NCBI RefSeq assembly: GCF_002777825.1 | Contig: NZ_MEIR01000079.1 | Span: 1-57,218, forward strand | Direction of reading: 5' to 3' | Source: Snodgrassella alvi | Lineage (GTDB): Bacteria > Pseudomonadota > Gammaproteobacteria > Burkholderiales > Neisseriaceae | Length of the DNA stretch: 57,218 nucleotides | In this document: positions 36,773 to 45,856 of the stretch, piece after piece | How the letters are laid out: the number at the start of each line of letters is the position of its first letter | Position numbering within the stretch: position 1 is the first letter of the stretch | Notes under the pieces: generated by a model | The model's database searches: none | What the model was told of the DNA's origin: nothing | Seen by the model: only the letters and a program-made list of their open reading frames with translations | Made by a program: the position numbers and the translations under genes

Positions 36773-38089
36773 ATGTCCACCGCCACCGTTATCAGTCTTC
36801 AGCAACGCCAGCGTTTACGCCGGATGCGCTTACTGGCAACCAGTCTACTGCTAACAGCCTGTGCATTATTTATCATAAGCTGCCTGTGGCAAAAACAATA
36901 TCCGGCATTGGCCTATCTGAAAGCCTTTGCCGAAGCGGCGATGATAGGCGCACTAGCTGATTGGTTTGCGGTAAGCGCACTGTTTCGCCACCCACTAGGC
37001 CTGCCCATTCCACATACGGCTATTCTGCCACAAAAGCAGGACAAAATTGCCGATGAACTCGGGCGCTTTATCGAAAATAATTTCTTGCAGGATAAAGCCA
37101 TTGCTAGCCGTGTCTATCGCCTGCATCCAGCCAGCAAAGCACTGCAATGGCTGGTTGACCCGCACAACCAGCAACGATGGTTACCTGTTCTCATCCGCCA
37201 GATTCCACTGCTATTGCGTACCGCCACCGCCAGTGATGTCGCCAGATTCTGTAGCCAGCTCCTCAACCATCAGTACAGCGGTGCCCGCCTGGGCAGAACG
37301 CTGGCCAATATCTTAGTGCTAATTCATAAACAGGGAATCGACACACTACTGTTACGCACCCTGTTACTGCAAGTGCGCCAGTGGCTGCAAAATGAGCAAA
37401 CACGTGACCAGCTTGAAAAAAGCCTGCTGTCATGGGTGGGTAAAATCGAAAAAAACGACCCCAATACATGGGATAAGCTCAAAGCATCCCTGAAAACTAC
37501 CCTTACTGCCCAGATTGACGACTGGGTAGCCAGCAAAGCACTCAACTGGGCAGACTCCTATATAAATGCTGTACTGGCCAATCCGCAACATGCTTTCTGG
37601 CGTGCCTGCCGCAAACAGCTTCTGGTCACCGAACGCCAGTTACGCCACAACCCGCACTGGCACCAGCGTCTTGCGGCTGGACGGGAGCAAATGCTGCATT
37701 CAGCCGCATTGCAGCAAAGCATCATGGATTTATGGGATAGTTTTGTTGGCTGGAGTGAACATGACACCAGCCAGAGCAACTCATGGTGGCAACAACAACT
37801 CACGCGCCTGTGCGCCCATATGCAGCAGCAGGCTAGCCAGTATCCGCAATTTATGCGCCGGCTGGATACTCGCATTACTCTGTGTACACGGTTTACCATC
37901 CGCCAATACAAAAATCGCGTCAGCCAGTTTATCGCTGAGAAAGTGAAAAGCTGGGACAGCAAACAGATGGTCGACAAACTCGAACTGAGTGTTGGCCGCG
38001 ATTTACAGTTTATCCGCATCAATGGCACACTGGTAGGCGGCTGCATCGGCCTGGTTATTTATATTCTCTCCCAATGGTTAACGACCTGA
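36773..38089 (+). CDS. DUF445 family membrane protein
   Basis: 438 residues. A membrane span near 20-40 is followed by the family signature (A-F-A-E-A-A-M-I-G-A-L-A-D-W-F-A-V-S-A-L-F with R-H-P-L-G-L-P-I-P-H-T), a long helical middle and a final span near 415-435. DUF445 proteins (YjiN-like) have no settled biochemical role. It follows a 285-base gap after the small membrane protein gene and stands alone. Confidence 0.88.
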   Translation: MSTATVISLQQRQRLRRMRLLATSLLLTACALFIISCLWQKQYPALAYLKAFAEAAMIGALADWFAVSALFRHPLGLPIPHTAILPQKQDKIADELGRFIENNFLQDKAIASRVYRLHPASKALQWLVDPHNQQRWLPVLIRQIPLLLRTATASDVARFCSQLLNHQYSGARLGRTLANILVLIHKQGIDTLLLRTLLLQVRQWLQNEQTRDQLEKSLLSWVGKIEKNDPNTWDKLKASLKTTLTAQIDDWVASKALNWADSYINAVLANPQHAFWRACRKQLLVTERQLRHNPHWHQRLAAGREQMLHSAALQQSIMDLWDSFVGWSEHDTSQSNSWWQQQLTRLCAHMQQQASQYPQFMRRLDTRITLCTRFTIRQYKNRVSQFIAEKVKSWDSKQMVDKLELSVGRDLQFIRINGTLVGGCIGLVIYILSQWLTT

Positions 38090-38229
38090 ACATACCTGTC
38101 AGTATTACTTGACCCACCCATAAAAAATAATTTAAATATTTGTTTTTATTAATTAATATATAATAAATCACATTATCCCATACGCTCAGGCACTTCCCAT
38201 ACATTATCGTGACTGCTGTCTCGTCTTCC

Positions 38230-38749
38230 TTGCCTAGGTGTGCCTTTCTAACACCGCTCAAGCACAGGCAGCCATTTCTGAAGGCCATACAGCTGAATTA
38301 AGTCTGGTTGTCATTGTTGCCTCGAAGCAGAATACACCGGGTTTCGACGTAATTGACCCAAAAGCTGCTTTTTAGCCTCTGACGGCACAGTATGGCGTTG
38401 ATTTACTTAAATCCATTGCGGGAATGAGCGTTATCCGCAAGGGTGATATTTCTGGCGATCCTCTGCTGCACAGCCTTGGTGATTCGCGTTTGCTGATTAT
38501 TGCAAACGACCAGTTTGTACTCTCCAGCACCGCTATGCTAGAAATCAGGGCAATATCGCCGGCATGGATTTAGGCCAAAGTAGCGCCTTTGGTACACTGG
38601 CCTTAAATGCATGCTGGAAAGCCAATAAAAATACACTGGTGTAAATCGGCATCGACAATGTCTTTAACAAAACCTATACCAAAGCACTAAACACATCTAC
38701 CTACGATTTTGACACATATTCAATACAAGGATACCGAGTTAATGAATAA
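38230..38749 (+). pseudogene. Remnant of a TonB-dependent copper receptor (OprC/NosA type)
   Basis: The 5' piece (from about 38256) reads as the end of a signal peptide, a TonB-box-like V-V-I-V-A-S-K-Q segment, then N-T-P-G-F-D-V-I-D and a plug piece (Y-G-V-D-L-L-K-S-I-A-G-M-S-V-I-R-K-G-D-I-S-G-D-P-L). One in-frame TAG interrupts it. From about 38540 in another frame comes the C-terminal barrel end (N-Q-G-N-I-A-G-M-D-L-G, then G-I-D-N-V-F-N-K-T-Y) up to 38749. The plug/barrel body between them is deleted, as are the last strand residues. The G-D-P-L plug and I-D-N-V-F-N-K-T-Y end fit copper receptors best. Non-functional. Confidence 0.8.
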
Positions 38750-38815
38750 GGCCATACCTTGTGAGCAAGGGCACAGATACGTTTCTGATAAGACCTCGTA
38801 TTCGCTGCCAGTGCA

Positions 38816-38840
38816 AACAAAAACCCCGGCAGCCGGGGTT
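38816..38840 (-). terminator. Terminator of the Spy-like gene
   Basis: GC-rich stem AACCCCGGC/GCCGGGGTT followed on the minus strand by TTTTTGTTTG, 47 bases past the stop codon. Confidence 0.88.
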
Positions 38841-38886
38841 AGAAATGACAAATTCAATCTACAGAAACAGAAAAATTACTGTAATC

Positions 38887-39390
38887 TTAGTACATCAGTT
38901 TCTGCTGCTGGCGCAAACGCCAATACTGCTGTTGCTGTTTTGGCGTCAGAATCTGATAGATATCGTGCTCACGTTTAAGTTGTAAAAAATCATAGTCAGC
39001 ACGTGCCTGTTGCTGTTGTGCCCAGATATGCTGTTCCTGTGCAATCATATTTTTAGCTCTAGCATCATCAAACAACTTGCTCAGTACTAGATTTTTGCGT
39101 TCCAGACGCAGATTAGCCAGAGTCTGGCGATTTTCATTACTCATAAGCGGACGCCGACTAGCATATTGATGGTCAATTTTCTGCACCAGCGCTTTCTGCT
39201 GAGTACTCAGATTTAACTGCGGCAAAATCGAATGAGTATTTACCAGACCATTAACTGGCGTCTGTTCCTGTACCACTACCGTTTCAGTCATCACTGCAGT
39301 CGGTTGTGCTGTTGCAGTTACAGCAGCAAAAGCATCCACACTTATGGAAAACAAAGCAGCAAGCGTTACTACACGGGCAATAGTTTTCAT
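38887..39390 (-). CDS. Spy/CpxP-like periplasmic LTxxQ protein
   Basis: 167 residues with a signal peptide (cleavage after A-F-A, about residue 22). The mature part is helical and charged, with two LTxxQ-type motifs (L-S-T-Q-Q near 61-65 and L-T-P-K-Q near 149-153), the mark of Spy/CpxP/CnrR-fold periplasmic chaperones and metal-stress sensors. A Pro/Thr/Val-rich linker precedes the helices. It has its own terminator and a C9A7 tract about 140 bases upstream of the start. It lies beside the copper-receptor wreck, which may or may not be meaningful. Confidence 0.7.
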   Translation of the reverse strand: MKTIARVVTLAALFSISVDAFAAVTATAQPTAVMTETVVVQEQTPVNGLVNTHSILPQLNLSTQQKALVQKIDHQYASRRPLMSNENRQTLANLRLERKNLVLSKLFDDARAKNMIAQEQHIWAQQQQARADYDFLQLKREHDIYQILTPKQQQQYWRLRQQQKLMY

Positions 39391-39939
39391 AACATGACTC
39401 CTTGTTATTTAAGTCATTAATACATTACATCCTTGTTTCTCAGTATTCCATAAATCAACGTAAAAACAGGAATATAAATGCAATAAATTAGTAAATAACC
39501 CTATTCCATTCCTCTAGAAAACAAAACAGCCCCCCCCCAAAAAAAGATACTTGCCTTTAGCCTGCCCGCCAGATTTACTTTTTATCCGGTAACACATAAG
39601 CAATCACATGTGATTAATATCTGCGGCAGAAATCACCACATAATCCTCACCGGTTTTGATATCCTCCTTACGCAGATACCACTATTCGTATCCAGTAAGC
39701 CAGCCCCTAAGCATCCATGCCCAGATTAACAGCCTCACCAACCTAATCCCGCCATAGCCAAGTGCCTGACCACTTAACAACAGAATAAATACAGACATAA
39801 CTGATAATGATTAAATTTGTGCAAAAAAATTAATCCATGATTACGTCATTTACCATTCATTCATATCAAAACAAAATCTTAACCACAAAGTGCATTCATC
39901 ACGCCTGCCCTTTCATTCAAACCAGAACTAACAGGCAAG
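39391..39939. other. Intergenic region upstream of the Spy-like gene
   Basis: About 550 AT-rich bases. Holds the Spy-like gene's promoter region, a C9A7 homopolymer at 39530-39545 and otherwise no gene that I can support. Confidence 0.5.
39530..39545. repeat. C9A7 homopolymer tract
   Basis: Nine C followed by seven A, about 140 bases upstream of the Spy-like gene (read as T7G9 on its strand). Tracts of this length slip during replication and alter promoter spacing in Neisseriaceae. A functional role here is inferred. Confidence 0.7.
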
Positions 39940-39973
39940 AAAAAAGCGAAATCGCTGTATATAGCGATTTCGC
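39940..39973 (-). terminator. pgk terminator
   Basis: 11-bp stem GCGAAATCGCT/AGCGATTTCGC with a 6-base loop, followed on the minus strand by TTTTTTCTT, 45 bases past the pgk stop. Confidence 0.92.
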
Positions 39974-40018
39974 CAGAATCAATGGCACCACAATAATGCC
40001 AGCAGATTTTGTCAACAA

Positions 40019-41194
40019 TCAGGCACGGGCAGTTAACGCCGCTACGGCCGGCAAAGTCTTACCTTCAAGAAATTCCAGAAACGCCCCGCCCCCAGTACTA
40101 ATATAACTGATGTCGTCAGTAACACCAAACTGGGCAATGGCAGCTAGCGTATCCCCGCCACCGGCAATCGAATAAGCATCACTCTGAGCAATCGCCTCGG
40201 CCAGCACCTGAGTACCATGCGCAAATGAGGCAAATTCAAATACCCCTACCGGCCCATTCCATACAATGGTTTTTGCCGTTTGCATCATTTGTGCCAACCT
40301 TTGCGCCGATTGTGGACCAATATCCAGAATCATGTCATCCGCAGCCACATCCGCCACATTTTTGATTTCAGCAGGTGCATCCGCTGCAAAACTTTTGGCC
40401 ACCACCACATCAGTAGGCAAAGGAATATCGCCGCCCTTGGCTGCTATCTTAGCCATAATCTGCCGTGCATTTTCCACCAGATCAGTTTCAGCCAGAGATT
40501 GTCCGACAGGCAAGCCCTGTGCCAGCAAAAACGTATTGGCAATCCCGCCACCAACAATCAAATAATCCACTTTATCTGCCAAACTTTCCAGAATGGTCAG
40601 TTTAGTAGAAACTTTACTTCCACCCACAATAGCCACCACTGGTGCTTGTGGATTCTGCACCGTGTGGGTCAACGCTTCCAGCTCTGCTGTCAACAACATG
40701 CCGGCACAGGCCAGTGGTGCTACCGCAGCCACTGCCGCAGTGGAAGCTTCAGCACGATGTGCCGTACCAAAAGCATCATTAACATACACATCACCCAGTG
40801 CCGCATAAGCTGCTGCCAGAGTATGGTCATTTTCCTTTTCGCCTATATTCAGACGCACATTAGGCAACATCACCACCTCTGCCGCCTGCAACTGCGGCTT
40901 ATGCTCACGCCAGTCTTCCACTACTCTAACACTCTGCCCCAGCAATTCTCCCAGACGCTGAGCCACCGGTGCCACACTGTCTTCCGGTTTGGGTGCACCC
41001 GCTTTCGGACGTCCCAGATGCGTCAGCACCACTACCGCTGCCCCTTGCTGTAAACAATAACGAATTGAGGCCAACGAAGCACGAATACGCGTATCATCAA
41101 CAATGACACTATCCTTAATAGGCACATTCATGTCCACCCGAATCACGACAGTCTTACCAGACACATCCTGATCAGCCAACTTTTTAAACAACAT
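40019..41194 (-). CDS. pgk: Phosphoglycerate kinase
   Basis: 391 residues; interconverts 1,3-bisphosphoglycerate + ADP and 3-phosphoglycerate + ATP in glycolysis/gluconeogenesis. Motifs: V-I-R-V-D-M-N-V-P near 21-29, [26 protein letters not shown] and the nucleotide loop [12 protein letters not shown] 41194 gives the family-like N-terminus M-L-F-K-K-L; a frame 17 codons longer upstream is not conserved. Monocistronic with a clear terminator. Confidence 0.97.
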   Translation of the reverse strand: MLFKKLADQDVSGKTVVIRVDMNVPIKDSVIVDDTRIRASLASIRYCLQQGAAVVVLTHLGRPKAGAPKPEDSVAPVAQRLGELLGQSVRVVEDWREHKPQLQAAEVVMLPNVRLNIGEKENDHTLAAAYAALGDVYVNDAFGTAHRAEASTAAVAAVAPLACAGMLLTAELEALTHTVQNPQAPVVAIVGGSKVSTKLTILESLADKVDYLIVGGGIANTFLLAQGLPVGQSLAETDLVENARQIMAKIAAKGGDIPLPTDVVVAKSFAADAPAEIKNVADVAADDMILDIGPQSAQRLAQMMQTAKTIVWNGPVGVFEFASFAHGTQVLAEAIAQSDAYSIAGGGDTLAAIAQFGVTDDISYISTGGGAFLEFLEGKTLPAVAALTARA

Positions 41195-41448
41195 GGTAGA
41201 GTTCCCGAAACGAAAAACGCCGATAAAATCGCCATACTGCTCCATACTTGCCAGATGACCACATCATCAACGCATCAAATAGATAAAATAGTTATAAACC
41301 ACAAAAAACTTGAAAAACTTTAAATTATCTTATAATTTACCTATAGGGTAAAGTCAGAAGCAGGATAAAACCATTATGATTTCCTCCCACCCTCGCCTCT
41401 AACTTATCTCACCGCAATACAATCGCATACACAAATAGGAAAAATATT

Positions 41449-41832
41449 ATGACTCTCGCTTACTGGTGTGTTTTAATCGCTATGCTCTTGCCGTGGATTG
41501 CCGCTTCCTATGCCAAAAAAAGTGGTGGTTTCAGCACCGACGACAATCATCAACCACGTGAATTTCTGGCTAAGGCTGGAGGCAAAGCCGCACGGGCTAA
41601 TGCTGCCCAACAAAATGGTTACGAAATTTTTGCCCCATTCGCTGCCGCTGTCATTATAGCCCATGTAACAGAAAATGCAGCCCAGTTCACTATCAACTTC
41701 TGGAGTGTCCTGTTTATCCTCAGCCGTCTGGGTTATTTTTACTGCTATATCAACGATAAATCTTTTGCCCGTTCCTGTATCTGGGGATTTGGCGTTTTGT
41801 GCATTATCGCTCTGTATATCGCCGCAATCTGA
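41449..41832 (+). CDS. MAPEG family membrane protein
   Basis: 127 residues with about four spans. The block K-A-A-R-A-N-A-A-Q-Q-N-G-Y-E near 45-58 is the MAPEG signature (R-A-x-x-A-x-x-N-x-x-E), the region that binds glutathione in eukaryotic members. The bacterial relatives mostly lack a known role. A-G-G-A-A-A-A precedes the ATG. Confidence 0.82.
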   Translation: MTLAYWCVLIAMLLPWIAASYAKKSGGFSTDDNHQPREFLAKAGGKAARANAAQQNGYEIFAPFAAAVIIAHVTENAAQFTINFWSVLFILSRLGYFYCYINDKSFARSCIWGFGVLCIIALYIAAI

Positions 41833-42289
41833 ATATAAATACCGGCTAATATAAAAAATGGTCGGCAGAAGTACACTACAGGCTTTTCAGCTATAAGAAG
41901 ATAAATTTATGTCCGATTCACACAAATCACCGGTTGCTGTCTTTACGGTAAGGCTAAACTTGGCCAGAACTGAATAACCTGTCACTGCGTGACTGTCACA
42001 GTCGCGCCTGCGGCAAATGAAGTGCCGGCCTGTCAATGAACAATATACATACTGGCAAAATTTACTTTGAGAATAAATAGCTGATTAAACACTACCACTC
42101 ATCTAAGTGGGCAAAAAAGTATTTTTTAATGCCATAAACATAAATACTTTGCAATAACAGATAATCCCCATCCATAGCTAGAAATCGGCTATGAATGGGT
42201 TTATGATTACTTTTGATAGTCGCGTCCGATTATTTATAGAAAAACTATTTACACAAAATCTGATACAGACTGACTCCTATCACACATAA
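41833..42289. other. Intergenic region with possible gene debris
   Basis: No intact gene. A 22-codon frame at 41911-41979 has AGAAG upstream, and a neighbouring frame continues with an L-N-N-L-S-L-R-D-C-H-S-R-A-C-G-K run, as if a small Cys-containing gene had been broken by a frameshift. I cannot assign a family. Confidence 0.35.
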
Positions 42290-42577
42290 TTATTGATTTG
42301 ATTTTTTCCATGCATCAATCATTTCAGGAGTTACTTCTTTTTTATAGCAAATGGGCGAATATCCACCCGGTCTGCTCCATGCGCTTCTTTTTCCACAGGA
42401 ACTACCATTTCTGGCAGTATGGTAGGGACAAGCGCAAACACTAGGATACTGCTGTATTGATGCATCAATTATTTTTTGCTTGATGGCATCATCTGTTTGC
42501 GTGTTTGAACTGGCTTTTGAAAACTGACTTGTAAAAGACAAAATAACTAATGCTGTAGCAAGTACTAGAAATTTCAT
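42290..42577 (-). CDS. Small secreted Cys-rich protein
   Basis: 95 residues. Signal peptide about 1-22, then a mature domain with four cysteines: C-A-C-P-Y, S-S-C-G and P-I-C-Y, within a Gly/Ser/Arg stretch (R-S-A-W-S-R-P-G-G-Y-S-P). I recall similar short proteins with C-x-C-P-Y...C-G...R-P-G-G in diverse proteobacteria, all unnamed. Cysteine spacing suggests two disulfides or a metal site. Preceded by GAGGAGATAACAC-type ribosome-binding sequence. Orphan gene. Confidence 0.75.
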   Translation of the reverse strand: MKFLVLATALVILSFTSQFSKASSNTQTDDAIKQKIIDASIQQYPSVCACPYHTARNGSSCGKRSAWSRPGGYSPICYKKEVTPEMIDAWKKSNQ

Positions 42578-42807
42578 TTGTGTTATCTCCTCAAAAAAAC
42601 AACAATCAATATTTCATAGCAACATAGATTTTTGAACAGCTTCTCCACTGGATTTTAACTGTAAATATATAGACAATAAACTTAAATATGCCTTGGCCAA
42701 CCAAACGCATAACATGAGTGAAGCAAATATCCTACAAATGATAGCCAACAAAAAAATAGCCCTTACCAACCAAATTTTCCAATTGGTAAATAATACTGTC
42801 CAGACGC

Positions 42808-42844
42808 AAAAACAGACCACATAACACAAGTATTATATGGTCTG
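42808..42844 (-). terminator. Terminator of the CitMHS-AtuA-thiolase cluster
   Basis: 12-bp stem (CAGACCACATAA/TTATATGGTCTG, one mismatch), followed on the minus strand by TTTTTGCG, 34 bases past the thiolase stop. Confidence 0.82.
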
Positions 42845-42877
42845 TTATTAATCCAGCATCGCATTGAATCTATAGCA

Positions 42878-44059
42878 TTACATCCGCTCAACAATCATAG
42901 CAATACCCTGACCGCCGCCGATACACAACGTAGCCAAACCAAGCTGAGCATCTCTGGCCTGCATACCATATAACAGGCTAACCAGAATGCGCGTACCACT
43001 GGCTCCAATCGGATGGCCGATGGCAATTGCCCCACCATGAACATTGGTTTTATCCATATCAAAGTGCAACTCACGGCCTACCCCGAGGAACTGGGCAGCA
43101 AAAGCCTCATTTGCCTCAATCAAATCAATATCAGCCAAAGTTAGGCCAGCTTTCTGTAAGGCTTTCTGCGTAGCCGGTACCGGTCCCAGCCCCATTAGTG
43201 CCGGGCTTACACCAGCACTGGCATAGCTGCGAATACGTGCTAAAGGTTGCAATCCCAGTGCTTTTGCCTTGCTTTCAGACATTACCACTACAGCCGCAGC
43301 ACCATCATTAATACCGGATGAATTACCCGCAGTAACCGTACCTTCGGCACTGAAAGCCGGCTTTAACTTAGCTAGCGCCTCAGCAGTTGCCTCAGCACGC
43401 GGATACTCATCGCGTGCAAACACAACATCACCTTTGCGTGATTTAATTGTCACTGGCACAATTTCCGCATCAAACACACCGGCAGCTACGGCCTGCGCGG
43501 CCAGTTGCTGCGAACGCAAAGCCAGCTCATCCTGCTCTTGGCGACTAATCTGGTATTTCTGCGCAATATTTTCCGCCGTAATACCCATATGATAATGATT
43601 AGTGGCGCAAGTCAGTCCATCATGCACCATTGTATCAATGACCTGCTGGTTGCCCATACGATAGCCCCAGCGTGCCCGGTTATCAAGCAGATAGGGTGCC
43701 TGGCTCATATTTTCCATGCCACCGGCAACCACTACCTCAGCATCCTTGGCAGCAATAGCTTGCGCAGCCAAAGCCACTGTTTTCAACCCAGAACCACATA
43801 CCTTATTAACCGTATAGGCTGGCACCGTATCAGCCAGTCCAGCTGCCAATGCTGCCTGCCGTGCTGGATTCTGCCCCAGACCTGCCTGCAACACATTGCC
43901 CATCATCACTTCATCAACCAGAGCACCTTCAACACCGGCACGGCTGATTGCTTCTGCAATCACCAACTTGCCTAAATCTACTGTACCCACACTGGCCAAT
44001 GAACCATTAAAACTGCCTACCGGCGTACGCGCCGCACTGACAATAACCGCACTTTCCAT
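42878..44059 (-). CDS. Acetyl-CoA C-acetyltransferase (thiolase)
   Basis: 393 residues. Cleaves 3-oxoacyl-CoA (typically acetoacetyl-CoA) with CoA to acetyl-CoA, or the reverse. Nucleophile cysteine in N-K-V-C-G-S-G near 88-94; [17 protein letters not shown] and C-I-G-G-G-Q-G supply the other catalytic His and Cys. ATG 44059 is chosen because AGGAG is five bases before it, while an in-frame GTG two codons upstream abuts the AGGAG. It is the last gene of the cluster, 30 bases after the CoA-transferase subunit B gene. Confidence 0.93.
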   Translation of the reverse strand: MESAVIVSAARTPVGSFNGSLASVGTVDLGKLVIAEAISRAGVEGALVDEVMMGNVLQAGLGQNPARQAALAAGLADTVPAYTVNKVCGSGLKTVALAAQAIAAKDAEVVVAGGMENMSQAPYLLDNRARWGYRMGNQQVIDTMVHDGLTCATNHYHMGITAENIAQKYQISRQEQDELALRSQQLAAQAVAAGVFDAEIVPVTIKSRKGDVVFARDEYPRAEATAEALAKLKPAFSAEGTVTAGNSSGINDGAAAVVVMSESKAKALGLQPLARIRSYASAGVSPALMGLGPVPATQKALQKAGLTLADIDLIEANEAFAAQFLGVGRELHFDMDKTNVHGGAIAIGHPIGASGTRILVSLLYGMQARDAQLGLATLCIGGGQGIAMIVERM

Positions 44060-44089
44060 ACTCACTCCTCAACCTGACTATTTTCTGGT

Positions 44090-44755
44090 TTACAAACCAC
44101 GCTGACTAATTGTCATTTCACGGAAATCTTCAGCTACCACAAATTCAGCCTGCGTTTTAGCCTTAATCGTATCCAGATCAACACCCGGAGCATGTTCCTG
44201 CAAAACCAGTTGGCCATCTGTAAAGGCAAACACTGCCAGTTCAGTGACAATCAGATCAACCTTATTTTTTGCCGTTAACGGCAGCGTGCACTGCTTCAGG
44301 ATTTTGGATTCACCTTGTTTGGTACAGTGTTCCATACCGATAATTACCCGACGTGAACCAGTTACCAGATCCATCGCGCCGCCCATACCCGGTACCATTT
44401 TTCCCGGCACCATCCAGTTGGCCAGATTTGCTTCCTGATCAACTTCCAGCCCGCCCAGCACACAAGCATCAATATGACCACCCCGGATCAGTGCAAATGA
44501 AAACGCGCTGTCAAAAGTACAGCCGCCGGCAGCAATCCCGCACGGCTGACCACCGGCATTAACCAAATTAGGATTAGCCGTATCTGGATTAAGCGCCGCC
44601 AGACCTAAAAAACCATTTTCCGACTGTAGGGTAATATGAATATCTTCCGGCACATAATTAGCTACCTGAGTCGGCAGGCCAATGCCCAGATTCACCACAT
44701 CCCCATCATTAAATTCCATCGCAATTCTGCGGGCAATTAACTCTTTTGCATTCAT
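44090..44755 (-). CDS. 3-oxoacid CoA-transferase subunit B
   Basis: 221 residues, ScoB/AtoA type. The catalytic glutamate is in L-Q-S-E-N-G-F-L-G near residue 50. G-G-H-I-D-A-C-V-L-G-G-L-E-V and N-W-M-V-P-G-K-M-V-P-G-M-G-G-A-M-D-L are typical. ATG 44755 has GGGAAG upstream and yields the usual N-terminus; a longer in-frame extension overlaps the subunit A gene and is rejected. Spaced 13 bases after subunit A. Confidence 0.94.
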   Translation of the reverse strand: MNAKELIARRIAMEFNDGDVVNLGIGLPTQVANYVPEDIHITLQSENGFLGLAALNPDTANPNLVNAGGQPCGIAAGGCTFDSAFSFALIRGGHIDACVLGGLEVDQEANLANWMVPGKMVPGMGGAMDLVTGSRRVIIGMEHCTKQGESKILKQCTLPLTAKNKVDLIVTELAVFAFTDGQLVLQEHAPGVDLDTIKAKTQAEFVVAEDFREMTISQRGL

Positions 44756-44768
44756 GGTGATTCTTCCC

Positions 44769-45422
44769 TTATTCCGGATAAACAATATAATCAACCAGTG
44801 CTGCCGGTGTAATGGCTGCATCCGGCGTAATCTCACCCACTTCAACCACATTATTGGCTTCGACAATCACAGTTTTCGCTGCCAGTGCCACCAGTGGATT
44901 AAAATTCTGAGCTGACAGCTCATATACTAGATTACCCAGCTTATCAGCCGTTTTTGCTTCCACGATGGCTAAATCAGCCTGCAACGGCAATTCCAGCAGA
45001 AACTCCTGCCCATTCACCGCAATTTTCTGTTTACCTTCTTCAACAACCGTACCCAGTCCGGTTGGCGTAAGCACCCCACCCAGACCAGCTCCAGCAGCGC
45101 GAATCCGCTCCGCCAGTGTCCCCTGCGGTACCAGTTCAACTTCAATCTCACCGGCAATCATTTTTTTACCGGTTTCCGGATTGGTACCAATATGTGAAGT
45201 AATAACCTTTTTAACCCGATTATGCGTAATCAGCGGGCCAACACCGGTTTCTACAAACGCAGTATCATTGCCAATAATCGTTAAATCCTTAACCCCAGCA
45301 TCTAGAATTGCCTGTACCAGTCTAGCGGGTGTACCAATCCCCATAAAACCGCCAAACATAATGGTCATGCCATCCCACAGATGATTTTTCACTTCTGTCA
45401 AACTGAGCTGTTTCGTTTTCAT
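44769..45422 (-). CDS. 3-oxoacid CoA-transferase subunit A
   Basis: 217 residues, ScoA/AtoD type. CoA-binding region G-G-F-M-G-I-G-T-P near 24-32, then I-I-G-N-D-T and S-H-I-G-T-N-P-E. With subunit B it moves CoA between succinyl-CoA or acetyl-CoA and a 3-oxoacid such as acetoacetate. The choice between ScoAB and AtoDA cannot be made from sequence by eye, so no symbol is given. Separated from the AtuA-C-like gene by 129 bases holding a hairpin. Confidence 0.93.
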   Translation of the reverse strand: MKTKQLSLTEVKNHLWDGMTIMFGGFMGIGTPARLVQAILDAGVKDLTIIGNDTAFVETGVGPLITHNRVKKVITSHIGTNPETGKKMIAGEIEVELVPQGTLAERIRAAGAGLGGVLTPTGLGTVVEEGKQKIAVNGQEFLLELPLQADLAIVEAKTADKLGNLVYELSAQNFNPLVALAAKTVIVEANNVVEVGEITPDAAITPAALVDYIVYPE

Positions 45423-45513
45423 ACTCTTCTAACCTGAGACAAACTAAAAACCGAACAGAATAAGTAATAACCTATCCAGTCAACGGACACATCAAGGCAT
45501 ATCGCATTGTCTA

Positions 45514-45540
45514 CTGGCAGTGCCATGAAAGCACTGCCAG
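45514..45540 (-). other. Intercistronic hairpin in the cluster
   Basis: Perfect 10-bp stem CTGGCAGTGC/GCACTGCCAG with a 7-base loop between the AtuA-C-like gene and the CoA-transferase A gene. No T-run follows on the minus strand, so it looks more like an RNA processing or stabilising element than a full terminator. Confidence 0.6.
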
Positions 45541-45551
45541 CAATTCAACAA

Positions 45552-45854
45552 TTACTCAATGTCCATGTCCAGAATCGCCGCACTCAATCCTTTGCCATGC
45601 ATATCATGAGCCAGCGTACGGGTTACCCCGCCACCCAAAGCACCATACATCACAAAATTCAGCGCACCGATATTCGGCAATTCGTAACGCACCACATCAC
45701 CGGTCACAATATCCGCAAAAAATGCTTTTACTTTTTCTGCTGTTACCGCCGTTTTAAGAAGTTCATAGTCTTCAGGCCGATAAGCAATTACCGAAATATT
45801 TGAGGTATTACCTTTATCACCAGTACGAGAATGTGCAATTTCACGTAACTTCAT
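45552..45854 (-). CDS. AtuA C-terminal domain-like protein
   Basis: 100 residues. Matches the short partner/C-terminal domain of AtuA proteins: H-S-R-T-G-D-K-G-N-T-S-N-I near the start, Y-E-L-P-N-I-G-A-L-N-F-V-M-Y-G-A-L-G-G-G-V-T-R in the middle. In other bacteria this domain is fused to AtuA; here it is a separate gene two bases past the AtuA stop. ATG 45854 is chosen by GGAGG seven bases upstream. Confidence 0.85.
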   Translation of the reverse strand: MKLREIAHSRTGDKGNTSNISVIAYRPEDYELLKTAVTAEKVKAFFADIVTGDVVRYELPNIGALNFVMYGALGGGVTRTLAHDMHGKGLSAAILDMDIE

Positions 45855-45856
45855 TA

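Noticed and set aside
40280-41053. 257-codon open frame antisense to pgk
   Set aside because: Long but purely a shadow of the Pgk codon pattern; His/Gln/Cys-rich with no family.
41911-41979. 22-codon frame with AGAAG upstream
   Set aside because: Too short and unrecognised; mentioned only as possible debris of a broken small gene.
42614-42829. 71-codon minus-strand frame between the Cys-rich gene and the thiolase gene
   Set aside because: Hydrophobic but overlaps the cluster terminator and lacks a convincing ribosome-binding site; not supported as a gene.
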